Assembly (NCBI GenBank): GCA_025059775.1
Contig: JANXCW010000011.1
Coordinates: forward strand, 1 to 64,000
DNA: 64,000 nucleotides
Direction: 5' to 3'
From: Armatimonadota bacterium
GTDB taxonomy: Bacteria; Sysuimicrobiota; Sysuimicrobiia; Sysuimicrobiales; Sysuimicrobiaceae
Positions 52,024 through 60,997 of this stretch are shown piece after piece (position 1 is the stretch's first letter; each line of letters begins with the position of its first letter). The notes under the pieces are model-generated. The model searched no databases. It was not told where the DNA came from and worked only from the letters and a program-made list of their open reading frames with translations. The position numbers and the translations under genes were made by a program.

Positions 52024-52974
52024 CTACGCCCGGACGGAAACCCTTCGGATCCACGGAAGGGCCGCGGCGCTCACCCCGATGAGAACCAGGAAGCCCACCA
52101 CGAGTCCGGGAAGGGTCCGGGAGGGAGCCACAAGCCCCAAGACCTCCACCACCACCACGCTCCCCGCGGGGATCTTCTCTCCCCAGACGCGCACCACCCT
52201 TCTGCCCTGCACGGTGCGTGCTTCCCGTCCGGGGAGGGCCTCGCTGCGGATGGCCAGGGGCTCAGGAGCGAACACATCCATGGCTACCACCGGAAGCGTG
52301 ACCGGAAGGGTGAAGAAGATCCGTCCGGTGCGGTGGGGCACACGATAGGAGAGGACGATCTCCCGGGGGCCAGGGGTGACCGGGAGGGAGTCCACGAGCG
52401 CCCCACGGGCGTCCACCCCCACCGGTGCCATGCCCTGCCATACGGAGATCTCCTGGGCGCCGGGGGGGAGCGGAAGCCGCACGGTTCCCTCCTCCCCCAC
52501 GTAGGTGCGTGGGGCCCGGTTCATGAGCACCACCACTTCCCGGATTTCCAGCACCCCTCTGGCAACCGGCTCCAGCAGGAGCGCGCGCCGCAGGAGCACG
52601 AGATTCCGGGGATCCCGGGTGGTCTCGTACACCCGCACGGTGACCTTTAGGCTCTTTTTCCCCCCGGAGGCCATGGGGCCTTCGGTGTAGACCACGCCCC
52701 GGTAGAAGGCCTGCACCGCATATGCCCGGAAGGAGGGGTCCATCCACACCGCGAAGCGCCCCGCGGTGTCCGTGCGGGCGGCCCGCTCCTGCGGATTGCG
52801 CCCTCCGGACATCCCCAGCACCCGGATCTCTACCCCCCCCATGGGCCGGCCCGTCTCCCCGTGCACCACCCGGCCCGTGATCACGAGGGGCTCGGAGGCA
52901 CGTGAGGCGCCCGGGAGAAGTCCCGGCGCGCAGACCAGCGCGAGCACAAGCGCCCTACGCAGTGTCCTCCTCAT
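52024..52974 (-). CDS. Exported membrane-anchored protein with carboxypeptidase-regulatory-like/CNA-B domain
   Basis: The protein has 316 residues. A signal peptide (MRRTLRRALVLALVCAPG) precedes a beta-rich domain beginning LVITGRVVHGETGRPMGGVEIRV with TDTAGRFAVWMD, the pattern of CNA-B/carboxypeptidase regulatory-like folds. A second beta-rich part and a final transmembrane helix (TLPGLVVGFLVLIGVSAAAL) with a basic tail follow. It overlaps ccmH by 20 bases and so belongs to the ccm operon. It may be an assembly or copper/heme-handling factor facing the outside. I do not recognise a characterised homologue. Confidence 0.6.
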   Translation of the reverse strand: MRRTLRRALVLALVCAPGLLPGASRASEPLVITGRVVHGETGRPMGGVEIRVLGMSGGRNPQERAARTDTAGRFAVWMDPSFRAYAVQAFYRGVVYTEGPMASGGKKSLKVTVRVYETTRDPRNLVLLRRALLLEPVARGVLEIREVVVLMNRAPRTYVGEEGTVRLPLPPGAQEISVWQGMAPVGVDARGALVDSLPVTPGPREIVLSYRVPHRTGRIFFTLPVTLPVVAMDVFAPEPLAIRSEALPGREARTVQGRRVVRVWGEKIPAGSVVVVEVLGLVAPSRTLPGLVVGFLVLIGVSAAALPWIRRVSVRA

Positions 52975-53359
52975 CGGACGCGTCCGCCTCGGGAGGCGTT
53001 CCTGCCCTTCTGAACCGCGCCACCACGTACGCGGTCCCGCCCAGGATGGCCAGGGCGGGCGCCAGCCAGAGGAGGGATCCCAGCCCGCGGCGGGGGGGTT
53101 CTGCGAGGATCCCTTCTCCGTACCGCTCCACGAAGTACGCCAGGATCTCGTCTGGACGTTCTCCCCGCTCGAGTTTCTCCCGGATGGTGGCCCGCATCTG
53201 GGCAGCCAGCTCCGAGGTGGATTCTGCCACGGTGCGGCCCGCGCACACGGGACACAGGAGCCGGCTCGCCACCTCCCGTACCCGGTCGTCCAGACTCTCC
53301 GGGAAGGCGATTCCCGTGAGGAGCAGCACGAGCACCACGGCGATCCCTCTCCCGAGCAT
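52955..53359 (-). CDS. ccmH: Cytochrome c maturation protein CcmH/CycL-like
   Basis: This 134-residue exported protein has an N-terminal signal anchor, the redox CxxC in ASRLLCPVCAGRTVAEST, a helical domain with MRATIREKLERGERPDEILAYFVERYGEGIL, then a C-terminal membrane helix. CcmH reduces apocytochrome CxxCH cysteines for heme attachment. The motif is LLCPVC rather than the common LRCxxCQ. It directly follows ccmF. Confidence 0.9.
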   Translation of the reverse strand: MLGRGIAVVLVLLLTGIAFPESLDDRVREVASRLLCPVCAGRTVAESTSELAAQMRATIREKLERGERPDEILAYFVERYGEGILAEPPRRGLGSLLWLAPALAILGGTAYVVARFRRAGTPPEADASDEEDTA

Positions 53360-53363
53360 CCCT

Positions 53364-55415
53364 TCACGCCCTCTTCCGTCGGGGCCGATCCGGCCACGCG
53401 TTGATCCCGATCCCCACTAGGAACAGGATTCCTCCCGCCCAGATCCACCGCACCATGGGGTTCACCCACGCCCGGAGGGTGGCGCGTCCGGTGGGCTCGA
53501 AGGCCTCCAGGACCACGTACAGGTCCTCCCGGAAGGTGGAGCGGATGGCGGGGCGGCTGGTGGGTTGGTCCCAGCGGGGATAGTAAAGCCGGAGGGGGCG
53601 CAGCGCCATGGTGCGCGCGCCCTCCCGGATCTCCAGCTCCGCCCAGGTGCGCTGCACACCCGGGCCTTCCTCGGACTCCAGCCCCCGATAGGCGATCTCG
53701 TACCGCCCGAGGCGGAATCCCTCCCCAGGCCTCACGGTAGCCTCCCGCTCCCGGACGTAGGCGTGGCTACCGACGATCCCCACCGCCATCATCAGGACCG
53801 CCAGGTGAACCAGGTACCCGCTCACCCGCCGGCGCTGGTCCCGGAAGAAGCGCCAGAGGGCCACCGGGTAGGGGGCCCTGTGGTGCATCCTGACCGCGGT
53901 CCCCCGGTGGAATTCCTGCAGGGTGGCCGCGGCTGCAAACGCCACCGCCGCCAGGGCCGCCACCACGCCCGGCCGCCGCAGCAGCACCCCCGCCGCGATC
54001 CCCGCCGCGAGCAGGGCCGCGAGGGGAAACCGAAACCGCATCAGGGTCTTTTGGGTCGCCCGCCGCCACGGGAGAAGGGTGGCGATCCCCATGAGGAGCA
54101 GCAGAGCGACGCCGATGGGCCCGCTCACCCGCCGGAAGTAGGGCGGTCCCACGAACACCTGGGCTCCCCGCACGGCTTCGCTGAGTACGGGAAAGAGGGT
54201 GCCCAGCAGCACCGCGAAGGCGAAGCCCAGGAACAGCACGTTGTTGAACAGGAACGCCCCTTCCCGGGAGGCGAGGGAGATCGTCACCACCCGGTCCCGC
54301 AGCCGATCCCACCTCCACGCGGTAAGCCCGAAGGATGCGCCCAGCACGCCACCCAAGTAGACGAGAAAAGGGGGTGCGATCTCGGACTGCGCGAAGGTGT
54401 GCACGGAGGCCACGAGCCCCGTGCGGGTGAGGAAGGTGCCGAGTTGCGCGAGGGCGAAGGTGAGGATCACCAGGACCGTGTTCCACGCGGCGAAGATCCC
54501 TGCCCGCTCCTGGATCAAGGCGGAGTGAAGGTAGGCGGTCCCCACGAGCCAGGGGACCAGGGATGCATTCTCCACGGGATCCCACCCCCAGTACCCGCCC
54601 CATCCCAACACCCGGTACGCCCACCACCCGCCCGCCAGGATCCCCGCGCTGAGGGCTGTCCAGGCAAACAGGGTCCAGCCTCGGGTGGCCACGACCCATT
54701 CCCGGTCCAGGCGTCCCGTGAGGAGGGCCGCCATGGCGAAGGCGTAGGGGACCGAGAACCCTACGAAGCCCAGGTACAGCAGCGGGGGGTGTACCACCAT
54801 CCCGGGATCCAGCAGGAGCGGGTTGAGGCCACGGCCGTCCGGAGGTGGGACCTCGAAGACGCGAAACGGATTTTCGAAGACAGCGACCAGCACGAGGAAG
54901 AACGTGAGCACCGCCGCCAGGACGGCCACCGCGTAGGGCACCAGGGATGGGTCCGTACGGCGGTGGCGAAGCTGCGCGAGGGCCGTAAACACGCTCAGCA
55001 TCCAGGTCCAGAACAGCAGCGATCCTGCCTGCCCGCCCCACAGGCCGCTCAGCCGGTACAGGAGCGGGGTGTCGAGGCTGCTGTTGCGGGCCACGTAGAC
55101 CAGGGTGAAGTCGTGCGCGAGGAGCGCCATGAGAAGGGCCATCAGGGCCACGGAGAGGAAGAGGGCGGGCGTGAGGGCCGCGTAAAGGCCGCTGGCGAGC
55201 CATGCAGGAGAGGCGCGCCGCAGGCCGTAGGTCAGGGCTCCGATCGCGTAGAGGGTAGAGGCGAGGGCGATCCACAGGGAGGCCGCTCCCACCAGGGCAA
55301 GGCCCTCCCCCCGAAGGCCCCAGAGGGCCATCGCGAGGCCCGCACCCATCAAAGCGGCCGCACCTACCCCCGCCCACCGCCGGCCCGCGGGCGGTGCGGC
55401 CGCGATCGTTTCCAT
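53364..55415 (-). CDS. ccmF: Cytochrome c heme lyase subunit CcmF
   Basis: This 683-residue membrane protein has about 14-15 helices. The WWD-type heme-binding domain reads GGYWGWDPVENASLVPWLVGTAYLH. Conserved His occur in RNSSLDTPLLYRLSGLWGGQAGSLLFW, VVHPPLLYLGFVG and ASVHTFAQSEIAPPFLVYLGG. It ligates heme to apocytochrome c on the outer face with CcmH. No ccmE (heme chaperone) or ccmABCD is in the window, though they could lie elsewhere. It heads the minus-strand operon ccmF-ccmH-CNA-B-like-membrane protein. Confidence 0.95.
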   Translation of the reverse strand: METIAAAPPAGRRWAGVGAAALMGAGLAMALWGLRGEGLALVGAASLWIALASTLYAIGALTYGLRRASPAWLASGLYAALTPALFLSVALMALLMALLAHDFTLVYVARNSSLDTPLLYRLSGLWGGQAGSLLFWTWMLSVFTALAQLRHRRTDPSLVPYAVAVLAAVLTFFLVLVAVFENPFRVFEVPPPDGRGLNPLLLDPGMVVHPPLLYLGFVGFSVPYAFAMAALLTGRLDREWVVATRGWTLFAWTALSAGILAGGWWAYRVLGWGGYWGWDPVENASLVPWLVGTAYLHSALIQERAGIFAAWNTVLVILTFALAQLGTFLTRTGLVASVHTFAQSEIAPPFLVYLGGVLGASFGLTAWRWDRLRDRVVTISLASREGAFLFNNVLFLGFAFAVLLGTLFPVLSEAVRGAQVFVGPPYFRRVSGPIGVALLLLMGIATLLPWRRATQKTLMRFRFPLAALLAAGIAAGVLLRRPGVVAALAAVAFAAAATLQEFHRGTAVRMHHRAPYPVALWRFFRDQRRRVSGYLVHLAVLMMAVGIVGSHAYVREREATVRPGEGFRLGRYEIAYRGLESEEGPGVQRTWAELEIREGARTMALRPLRLYYPRWDQPTSRPAIRSTFREDLYVVLEAFEPTGRATLRAWVNPMVRWIWAGGILFLVGIGINAWPDRPRRKRA

Positions 55416-55477
55416 GTGCTCCTCCCGCGCTTCCCGGAGTCAGCCCTATTATGGCACGGCCGCGCGGGAGGCCGACG

Positions 55478-55912
55478 TTACCGTGCTTCCGCGATGAGGC
55501 GCAGGAGTTCCGCTACCCCTCTTGCCGCGTTCTTCCGCTGAGCGAGATCCCGGCTGCGGAGGCCCTTGACCGCGAGCTCGTCCGCGGCCTCCGCCACCAG
55601 GATCCAGCTCATGCCCGCCCGATCGGCGCGTAGGTCTACGAGGATCCCCTGCCCCTCACACACGTGCCCCCAGGCCCGGTTGAAGTTGCGGCCTCGGGGC
55701 CCCTCGAGGCAGTTCAGGGCGTGTCCCAGGTGTTGCTCCACATAGCTCATGGAATCCCCGCCCGCGGCAAACCCCGCATGGGTGGCCGCGGTTCGGGCCT
55801 GGACCTTCCAGGCCGGTTCCCCGCCTCCCGCGGGCTGCTGCTCGTGGTAGGAGGCGGAGGCCGCGGCTGCAAGCCCCACCACCGCGAGGACGGCCACCAC
55901 GATCCTGCGCAT
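55478..55912 (-). CDS. Secreted protein of unknown function with two conserved-looking Cys
   Basis: This 144-residue protein has a signal peptide (MRRIVVAVLAVVGLAAAASA). The mature part holds HLGHALNCLEGPRGRNFNRAW and HVCEGQGILVDLRA, where two Cys flanked by His and Gly-rich turns may form a disulfide or bind metal. No CxxCH heme site is present. ATG at 55912 is chosen because GGGAGGTGCGG precedes it; an earlier in-frame ATG at 55945 would add a charged stretch before the signal. No family name is recognised. Confidence 0.65.
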   Translation of the reverse strand: MRRIVVAVLAVVGLAAAASASYHEQQPAGGGEPAWKVQARTAATHAGFAAGGDSMSYVEQHLGHALNCLEGPRGRNFNRAWGHVCEGQGILVDLRADRAGMSWILVAEAADELAVKGLRSRDLAQRKNAARGVAELLRLIAEAR

Positions 55913-55960
55913 GTTCCGCACCTCCCTTCGGATTTCGTGGATCATCCTGGGAGGGGAGGT

Positions 55961-56591
55961 TCACGGATCTGTCACAGGCCCCGGGCCACCATTCCCGCAC
56001 AGCGTCTCCAGGGTGAAGGGAACCGCAGCCGCGGTTTGGAGGACCTGCCGCCACGGGAAGAAGGACCAGGGCGGCTCCGGAAGCCGCCCCGCACCGCAGG
56101 AGCATCACCGCGCCTCCGCTCAAAGCCAGCAGCGCCAGCTCGTGCACCCCCAGCAGGTTGAGGCCAAGACTTAGGAGGGCAAATGGGGCGGTGAGCCCGT
56201 CTTTGAGGGCGGTGCGGCCCAGACCCCACAGGGCTGAGGCCAGGATGGCCACCATCACGGGCTTGGCCCCGCAGAAGGCCATGCCCGCTTCCGGAAGCAA
56301 TCCAAACCGTACGTACGCCCAGGCCAGGGCAAGCACGATGAGGGAAGCGGGCAGGATGAAGCTGAGGCCTGTCGCCACAAGCCCCAGATATCCCGCCCGG
56401 GCGTACCCGATGTGGATGGCCATCTCCGTGGAGTTGGGGCCGGGGATGAGGTGGGTGGCGCCGAGCAGATCCAGAAACTCCTGGTCCGTCATCCACCGCC
56501 AGCGGTGTACCACCTCCTCCCGCATCAGGGCGATGTGCACCGCGGGTCCGCCGAAGGCGGTGGCCCCCAGGCGCAGGAAAAGGAGCACCAC
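55961..56591 (-). pseudogene. Truncated chromate transporter (ChrA N-terminal domain)
   Basis: From the ATG at 56591 about 185 residues match the first ChrA domain: LGATAFGGPAVHIALMREEVV, FLDLLGATHLIPGPNSTEMAIHIGY and GAKPVMVAILASALWGLGRTALKD. After LVLLPVAAG the frame shifts: the plausible continuation AAAVPFTLETL is in another frame and ends at 55961. The second ChrA domain of full-length (about 400-residue) transporters is missing. In the first frame the reading continues into the neighbouring gene without homology. Likely a decayed long-chain chrA, though a short single-domain form cannot be excluded. Confidence 0.65.
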
Positions 56592-56676
56592 CGCTCGAAG
56601 GTCGCTGGACCTGCGGGGCTGCCCATGGCCTCAGCTTGGGGCAAACCGGGCGCCTCCCGCAACCGGGGCGGCGCGT

Positions 56677-57879
56677 TCAGCCTACCCGGAGGACGAGGGC
56701 AGCGGCGCTGTCACCGGCCGCGCAGCCGGAGAACAGGCCGTATCCTCCGCCCGCGAGCACCAGCTCCTCGATGAGCTCCATGACGAGCCGCATGCCCGTG
56801 GGTGCCTGCGGATGTCCGTACACCAGGGAGCTGCCGTAGTTGTTGAAAGCCTCCGGCGGGATCTCCAGGGCCTTCGCGAAGTACAGGTCGTTGACCGCGA
56901 AGGGGTTGTGGGTCTTGAGAGCCCGCAGGTCCGGGATTTTCAGATCGGCCACGGCGAGGGCTCGCCTCGCTGCCTCCGCGGTGGCTTCGGGCATGTACCC
57001 TTTTCGCACGCGGGCCTGGGCGAAGGCCACGAGCCGCACCGGAATCCCGGGGTTCCGGCTGAGCACCGCGGCCCGCTCCTCGGTGGCCACGATCATCCCG
57101 CAGTTCCCGTCCGCGGGGTGGGTCTGGGTCCCATAGGTTACCGTCCCCTCCGGGAGCACGGGGGCTAGGCGGGCGAGGCCTTCCGCAGTGGTGGGGTGCA
57201 CGCCCTCGTCCCCCGTCACCGTGGCAAGCGGCTTTCGTCCCGAGGGATCCAGCACCTCGATGGGAGTCACCAGGTAGCGCCGCTGGAAAGCGGCAGCGTC
57301 CGCGAGGGCGTCCTGATACTGCGCATACCGGAGCAGGGTGAGCTCCTCCTGGGCCTTGCGGGTGAACCCGTTCTCTCGGGCCACCCGCTCCGCGGTCTCG
57401 ATCTGGGCATTGCGCGCGTAGGGATCCAGGAAGAAGTTGTCCCAGACCCAGTTCTCGCTCTCCCCTGTCCCCCCCGGGCCCAGGGGGTTCGGATAGTAGA
57501 CGTGGGGCCCGTTGCTGGTGCGGTCGCAGGTGATGGTCAGGATGGCTTGGGCTCCGCCCACCTCGATCTCCGCGGCCGCGTCCGCCATGACCCGCGCCGC
57601 GGTGGCGCAGGCTTGGCTGAGGGTGGGGCCCGTCAGGAGCTCGGCCCCTAACAGCCCCGCGAGCCACGGAGCTCCGAAGAAGGCATGCTTGGCCGGCACG
57701 GTCATCCCGAGCCGGAGTCCGTCGAAGGCCGTGGGCGGGATTCCCCGTTCGCCCAGAGCCCGCCGGGCGATCTCCGCGGCGAACAGGATGGGGTGGAGGT
57801 GGGCGAAGCTACCCTGCCACCGCACGAAGGGGGTAGACCAGTAGCCGCCGTACGGGATGAACACCCGGTGGAACCGCAC
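56677..57879 (-). CDS. Thiolase-family acyl transferase
   Basis: The 400-residue protein has the thiolase fold. The nucleophilic Cys is in LSQACATAARVMADAAAEI, the region DRTSNGPHVYYPNP is a family-specific insertion, THNPFAVNDLYFAKAL replaces the usual NEAFA, and YGSSLVYGHPQAPTGMRL and GLFSGCAAGDSAA carry the active-site His and second Cys. It is probably a degradative or CoA-ester thiolase for an unusual acyl chain. It is 38 bases downstream of the damaged acyl-CoA synthetase gene. It appears intact. Confidence 0.82.
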   Translation of the reverse strand: MRFHRVFIPYGGYWSTPFVRWQGSFAHLHPILFAAEIARRALGERGIPPTAFDGLRLGMTVPAKHAFFGAPWLAGLLGAELLTGPTLSQACATAARVMADAAAEIEVGGAQAILTITCDRTSNGPHVYYPNPLGPGGTGESENWVWDNFFLDPYARNAQIETAERVARENGFTRKAQEELTLLRYAQYQDALADAAAFQRRYLVTPIEVLDPSGRKPLATVTGDEGVHPTTAEGLARLAPVLPEGTVTYGTQTHPADGNCGMIVATEERAAVLSRNPGIPVRLVAFAQARVRKGYMPEATAEAARRALAVADLKIPDLRALKTHNPFAVNDLYFAKALEIPPEAFNNYGSSLVYGHPQAPTGMRLVMELIEELVLAGGGYGLFSGCAAGDSAAALVLRVG

Positions 57880-57916
57880 GATCTTCCCTCCCTCACGGGG
57901 CTTTCGTGGTCTGCTC

Positions 57917-59478
57917 CTACTTCAGGCGCTCCTCCTCCCGGAGCTCCCGGCGGAGCAGCTTGCCTACCTTGGACTTCGGCAGCATGTCGCGGAACTCCAT
58001 GTAGTCCGGCACCTCGTAGGGTGCCAACCGTTCCCAGCACCACCGCAGGAGCTCGTACGCGGAGATCCCCCGCAGATCCTCCTTGAGGACCACGAAGGCC
58101 TTGATCCGTTCCCCCGTCTCTGCGTCCGGCACGCCCACCGCGCATGCGGCGATCACCGTAGGGTGCTCCTGGAGCACGGACTCCACCCGGGCAGGTGCCA
58201 CCCGGTAGCCCTGCTTCTTGATGAGGTCTGCGGACCGGTCCACGGAGTAGAGCCACCCGTCCGCATCCCGGCGCAGGATGTCCCCGGTTCGGTACCACAC
58301 GCGTCCTTCGTGCACGAGAAGGCCCGCTGGGTCTCCTCGGGCCTGTTCCAGTAGGCGGTAGGAAGGTTCGGGCCGGATACGAGGAGCTCCCCGGGCTCGC
58401 CCGGGGAGCACGGCCGTAGGGTCTCGGGATCTACGATCCGCACCTCCCTCCCTCGCACCACCTGCCCCACGGTTCCTTCCGGGAACGGCGGTCCCGCAGG
58501 GGTCATGGAAATGGCCCCGCACGCCTCTGTGGCTCCGTAGCCCTGATGGATCTCCAGACCGAACCGCGTCTTCCACCGCCGGGCCAGCTCCGGGGGGAGG
58601 GCGTCGCCCGCGGAGAAGCAGTAGCGGAGGGAGCGTAGGTCGTATGCGTCCAGCCGGGGGTGCTCCAGGATGGTCCGGTACAGGGTGGGGGTACCGAAGA
58701 GGGTGGTGACCCGGTACCGCTGGATGTGATCCAGGAAGGCGTCCCAGTTCATCCGCGGCAGCAACACGAGGGTCTCCCCAGCCAAAAGCGCCCCGAGGCC
58801 CTGGGCTTGGCCCAGGATGTGGTACAAGGGAGCCCCCTGGATGACCGTGTCCGACCCCAGGGGGACGGCCCCGAGGGTTCCTCCCGTGTACAGCAACTCG
58901 CACAGTCCCTCCGGCCCCTCTACGCCTTCGGATGGCCTGCCCGGCCTCCGGGACCGGGTGGGGCCCGCTAGGATCTCCTGGAAGGTGAACACCGACCCAG
59001 CTAGCCGCACCCGGCCCGTGGGCAACCGGTCGAGGGCTTTCCCCACCGCCCGCTTCCACCACGGGAGGAGGTCTCCGATCCCGGTCACCACCACGCACCG
59101 GAGATCGACCTCCTGCTGAACCCGGGCCGCATACCCGAACAGGGTATCCGCGCAGAACAACACCGAGGCGCCCGCGTCCTGCGCCACGTACGCCACATCC
59201 CGCGGCCCGTACTGCGGGGAGACGGGAACCGCCACCACGCCCCGCCGCCGGAGGGCGAGCCAGGTTACCACCCATTGGGGGCAGTGCGGCATGTACAGCA
59301 GGACACGCTCTCCGGCCTCCACCCCCAGGCGCTCCAGCCCCCGGGTCAGGCGGTCCACCAGGTCCTCCAGATCCCGGAACCGGTATCGCTCTCCCAGGTA
59401 CACCATGGCGGTGTGCCCCGCCCGGTCCCGGGCCACTTTCCGGAAGGTCTCGTCCAATTCCGATACGTCTTCGGGCAT
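57917..59478 (-). pseudogene. Acyl-CoA synthetase (AMP-forming), deletion and frameshift
   Basis: The sequence encodes an ANL-superfamily ligase of about 500 residues: SELDETFRKVARDRAGHTAMV at the start, HQGYGATEACGAISMTP (A5), WYRTGDILRRDADGW (A7), KKQGYRVAPARVE (A8) and SKVGKLLRRELREEE (A10 Lys). Two defects are seen. Near 58870 the AMP-binding P-loop reads LLYTGGTLGAVPLGSDT and jumps to the PLYHILG motif, with the PKG and TH residues and about 25 residues missing. Near 58320 a single-base loss shifts the frame after RPEETQRAF. Catalysis is therefore very doubtful. It lies 5 bases after livF. Confidence 0.75.
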
Positions 59479-59483
59479 CGCTC

Positions 59484-60239
59484 TCACCGCCGTCCGCCGG
59501 CTCCGAAGTACGCACTGAGCACTTCCGGACGGCCGAGGAGTTCCTCCCGGGTTCCGGAGAACACGAGGGCACCGCTTTCGAGCACATATCCCCGATCCAC
59601 CACCGGGAGGATGGCCCGCGCATACTGCTCTGCCACCAGCACGGAGAGGCCCTGCCGCCGGATGTCTCCGATGACCCGGACGATCTCCTCCTGGAGGGCC
59701 GGGCTCAGACCCAGGAGGGGCTCGTCCAACAGCAGCCACCGGGGCCGGGCCACCAGGGCCATGCCAATGGCCACCATCTGCTGTTCCCCGCCGCTGAGCA
59801 TGCCCGCGGGCTTCTGCCACAGCCTCCGCAGCGGAGGCATCAACGTACAGGCGAAGGCGACGCCCTCCTCCACCTCCCGGGCCGGCCGGAGGTACCCGCC
59901 TACTCGGAGATTCTCCCCCACCGTGAGGTCGCGGAACACCGCATGGCGTTCCCGGCACAGAACGAGGCCCCTTCGCACCCGAGGGGGGACCTCCCACTCC
60001 GTGATGTCCAGTCCATCCAGGCGCACTGTGCCCAGGACCGTGACTCGGATTCCGCCCCGTCGCTGCTCCCGGCGCCCGTACATGAGGGTCAGGCCCGCCA
60101 CGGTGTTCAGTAGGGTCGTCTTCCCCGCCCCGTTGGATCCAAAAACTCCCACCACCTCCCCCGGGCGGACTTCCAGGCTTACCTCGTTGAGCCCCGGGGC
60201 GTTCTCGTAAAAGACCACGAGGCGCTGGACCTCAAGCAG
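59484..60239 (-). CDS. livF: Branched-chain amino acid-type ABC transporter ATP-binding protein
   Basis: This ABC ATPase of about 251 residues has Walker A FGSNGAGKTTLL, signature MLSGGEQQMVAIGMAL, Walker B RWLLLDEPLLGLSPAL and the LivF-typical C-terminal AYFGAGG. A CTG codon at 60239 is proposed as the start. It sits 8 bases after a perfect AAGGAGGT and restores the family N-terminus (LLEVQRLVVFYENAPGLNEV). The next standard codon is GTG at 60218. It overlaps livG. The substrate is unknown, but neighbouring acyl-CoA genes suggest an aromatic or branched acid. Confidence 0.82.
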   Translation of the reverse strand: MLEVQRLVVFYENAPGLNEVSLEVRPGEVVGVFGSNGAGKTTLLNTVAGLTLMYGRREQRRGGIRVTVLGTVRLDGLDITEWEVPPRVRRGLVLCRERHAVFRDLTVGENLRVGGYLRPAREVEEGVAFACTLMPPLRRLWQKPAGMLSGGEQQMVAIGMALVARPRWLLLDEPLLGLSPALQEEIVRVIGDIRRQGLSVLVAEQYARAILPVVDRGYVLESGALVFSGTREELLGRPEVLSAYFGAGGRR

Positions 60240-60990
60240 GAGCTGCCACCTCCTTCCCCAGGTAGGCTCTTCGAACCTCCTCGTGCGCCATGACCTCCGT
60301 GGGAGATCCTTCCGCGATCTTCCGGCCGAAGTCGAGGACCACGACCCTTCCGACCACCTGGAACGGCTCCACGAGCCCGTGCTCCACGAGGACCAGGGAG
60401 CGTCCTTCCTCCCTGAGCCGGATCAGGACAGGGATGAGGCTACCAGCTTCCGCGGGGCTCATGCCGGAGAACAGCTCGTCGAGCAGCAGGAGTTCCGGAT
60501 CCAGTGCAAGGCAGCGCGCCAGCTCGAGCCGTTTCAGGTATCCGTGCGGGAGCTCCGCTGCAGGTTTGTACACCGCCGCCGCGTCCCGCTCGAATCCCAC
60601 CTCCTCCAGAAGATCCAGGGCTACTTCCTCCCGGCGTCCGTATCCGCTTCCCAGCCGTCCCCGGGCTCTTGCGGAGCAAAGCGGGATCACCACGTTCTTG
60701 AAGGCGGGCAGGTGGTAAAAGGGACGGGGCGTCTGGAAGCTGCGCACGATCCCCAGGCGCACGCGGTCTTCGGGGGAAAGCCAGGTGATGTCGCGGCCCC
60801 GGTAGAGAATCCGCCCCCTCTCGGGCCGCACGAAACCGGTGATGAGGTTGATGAGGGTCGTCTTGCCGGATCCGTTGGGCCCGATGATTCCCAGGGCCTC
60901 GCCGGGCTGCACCTCCAGGCTCACCCCGTCCACAGCCCGGACTCCGCCGAAGGTCTTGCTAAGGCCCTCCGCGATCAGCACGTGCTCCAT
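60232..60990 (-). CDS. livG: Branched-chain amino acid-type ABC transporter ATP-binding protein
   Basis: This 252-residue ABC ATPase has Walker A IGPNGSGKTTLINLITGF, a signature region LPHGYLKRLELARCLAL (variant of the LSYGxQRxLEIARAL motif of LivG), Walker B PELLLLDELFSGMSP and the LivG-style VRLGIVRSFQTPRPF. ATG at 60990 gives the usual start EHVLIAEGLSKTFGGV. It is 7 bases downstream of the truncated livM, so the transporter as encoded here lacks a complete permease. Confidence 0.87.
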   Translation of the reverse strand: MEHVLIAEGLSKTFGGVRAVDGVSLEVQPGEALGIIGPNGSGKTTLINLITGFVRPERGRILYRGRDITWLSPEDRVRLGIVRSFQTPRPFYHLPAFKNVVIPLCSARARGRLGSGYGRREEVALDLLEEVGFERDAAAVYKPAAELPHGYLKRLELARCLALDPELLLLDELFSGMSPAEAGSLIPVLIRLREEGRSLVLVEHGLVEPFQVVGRVVVLDFGRKIAEGSPTEVMAHEEVRRAYLGKEVAAPA

Positions 60991-60997
60991 GGAGCCT

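Noticed and set aside
55656-56591. ChrA-like protein of 311 residues
   Set aside because: The last 125 residues have no ChrA similarity, are Gly/Arg-rich, and run through the signal-peptide gene at 55478-55912 in another frame, so only the first part is real.
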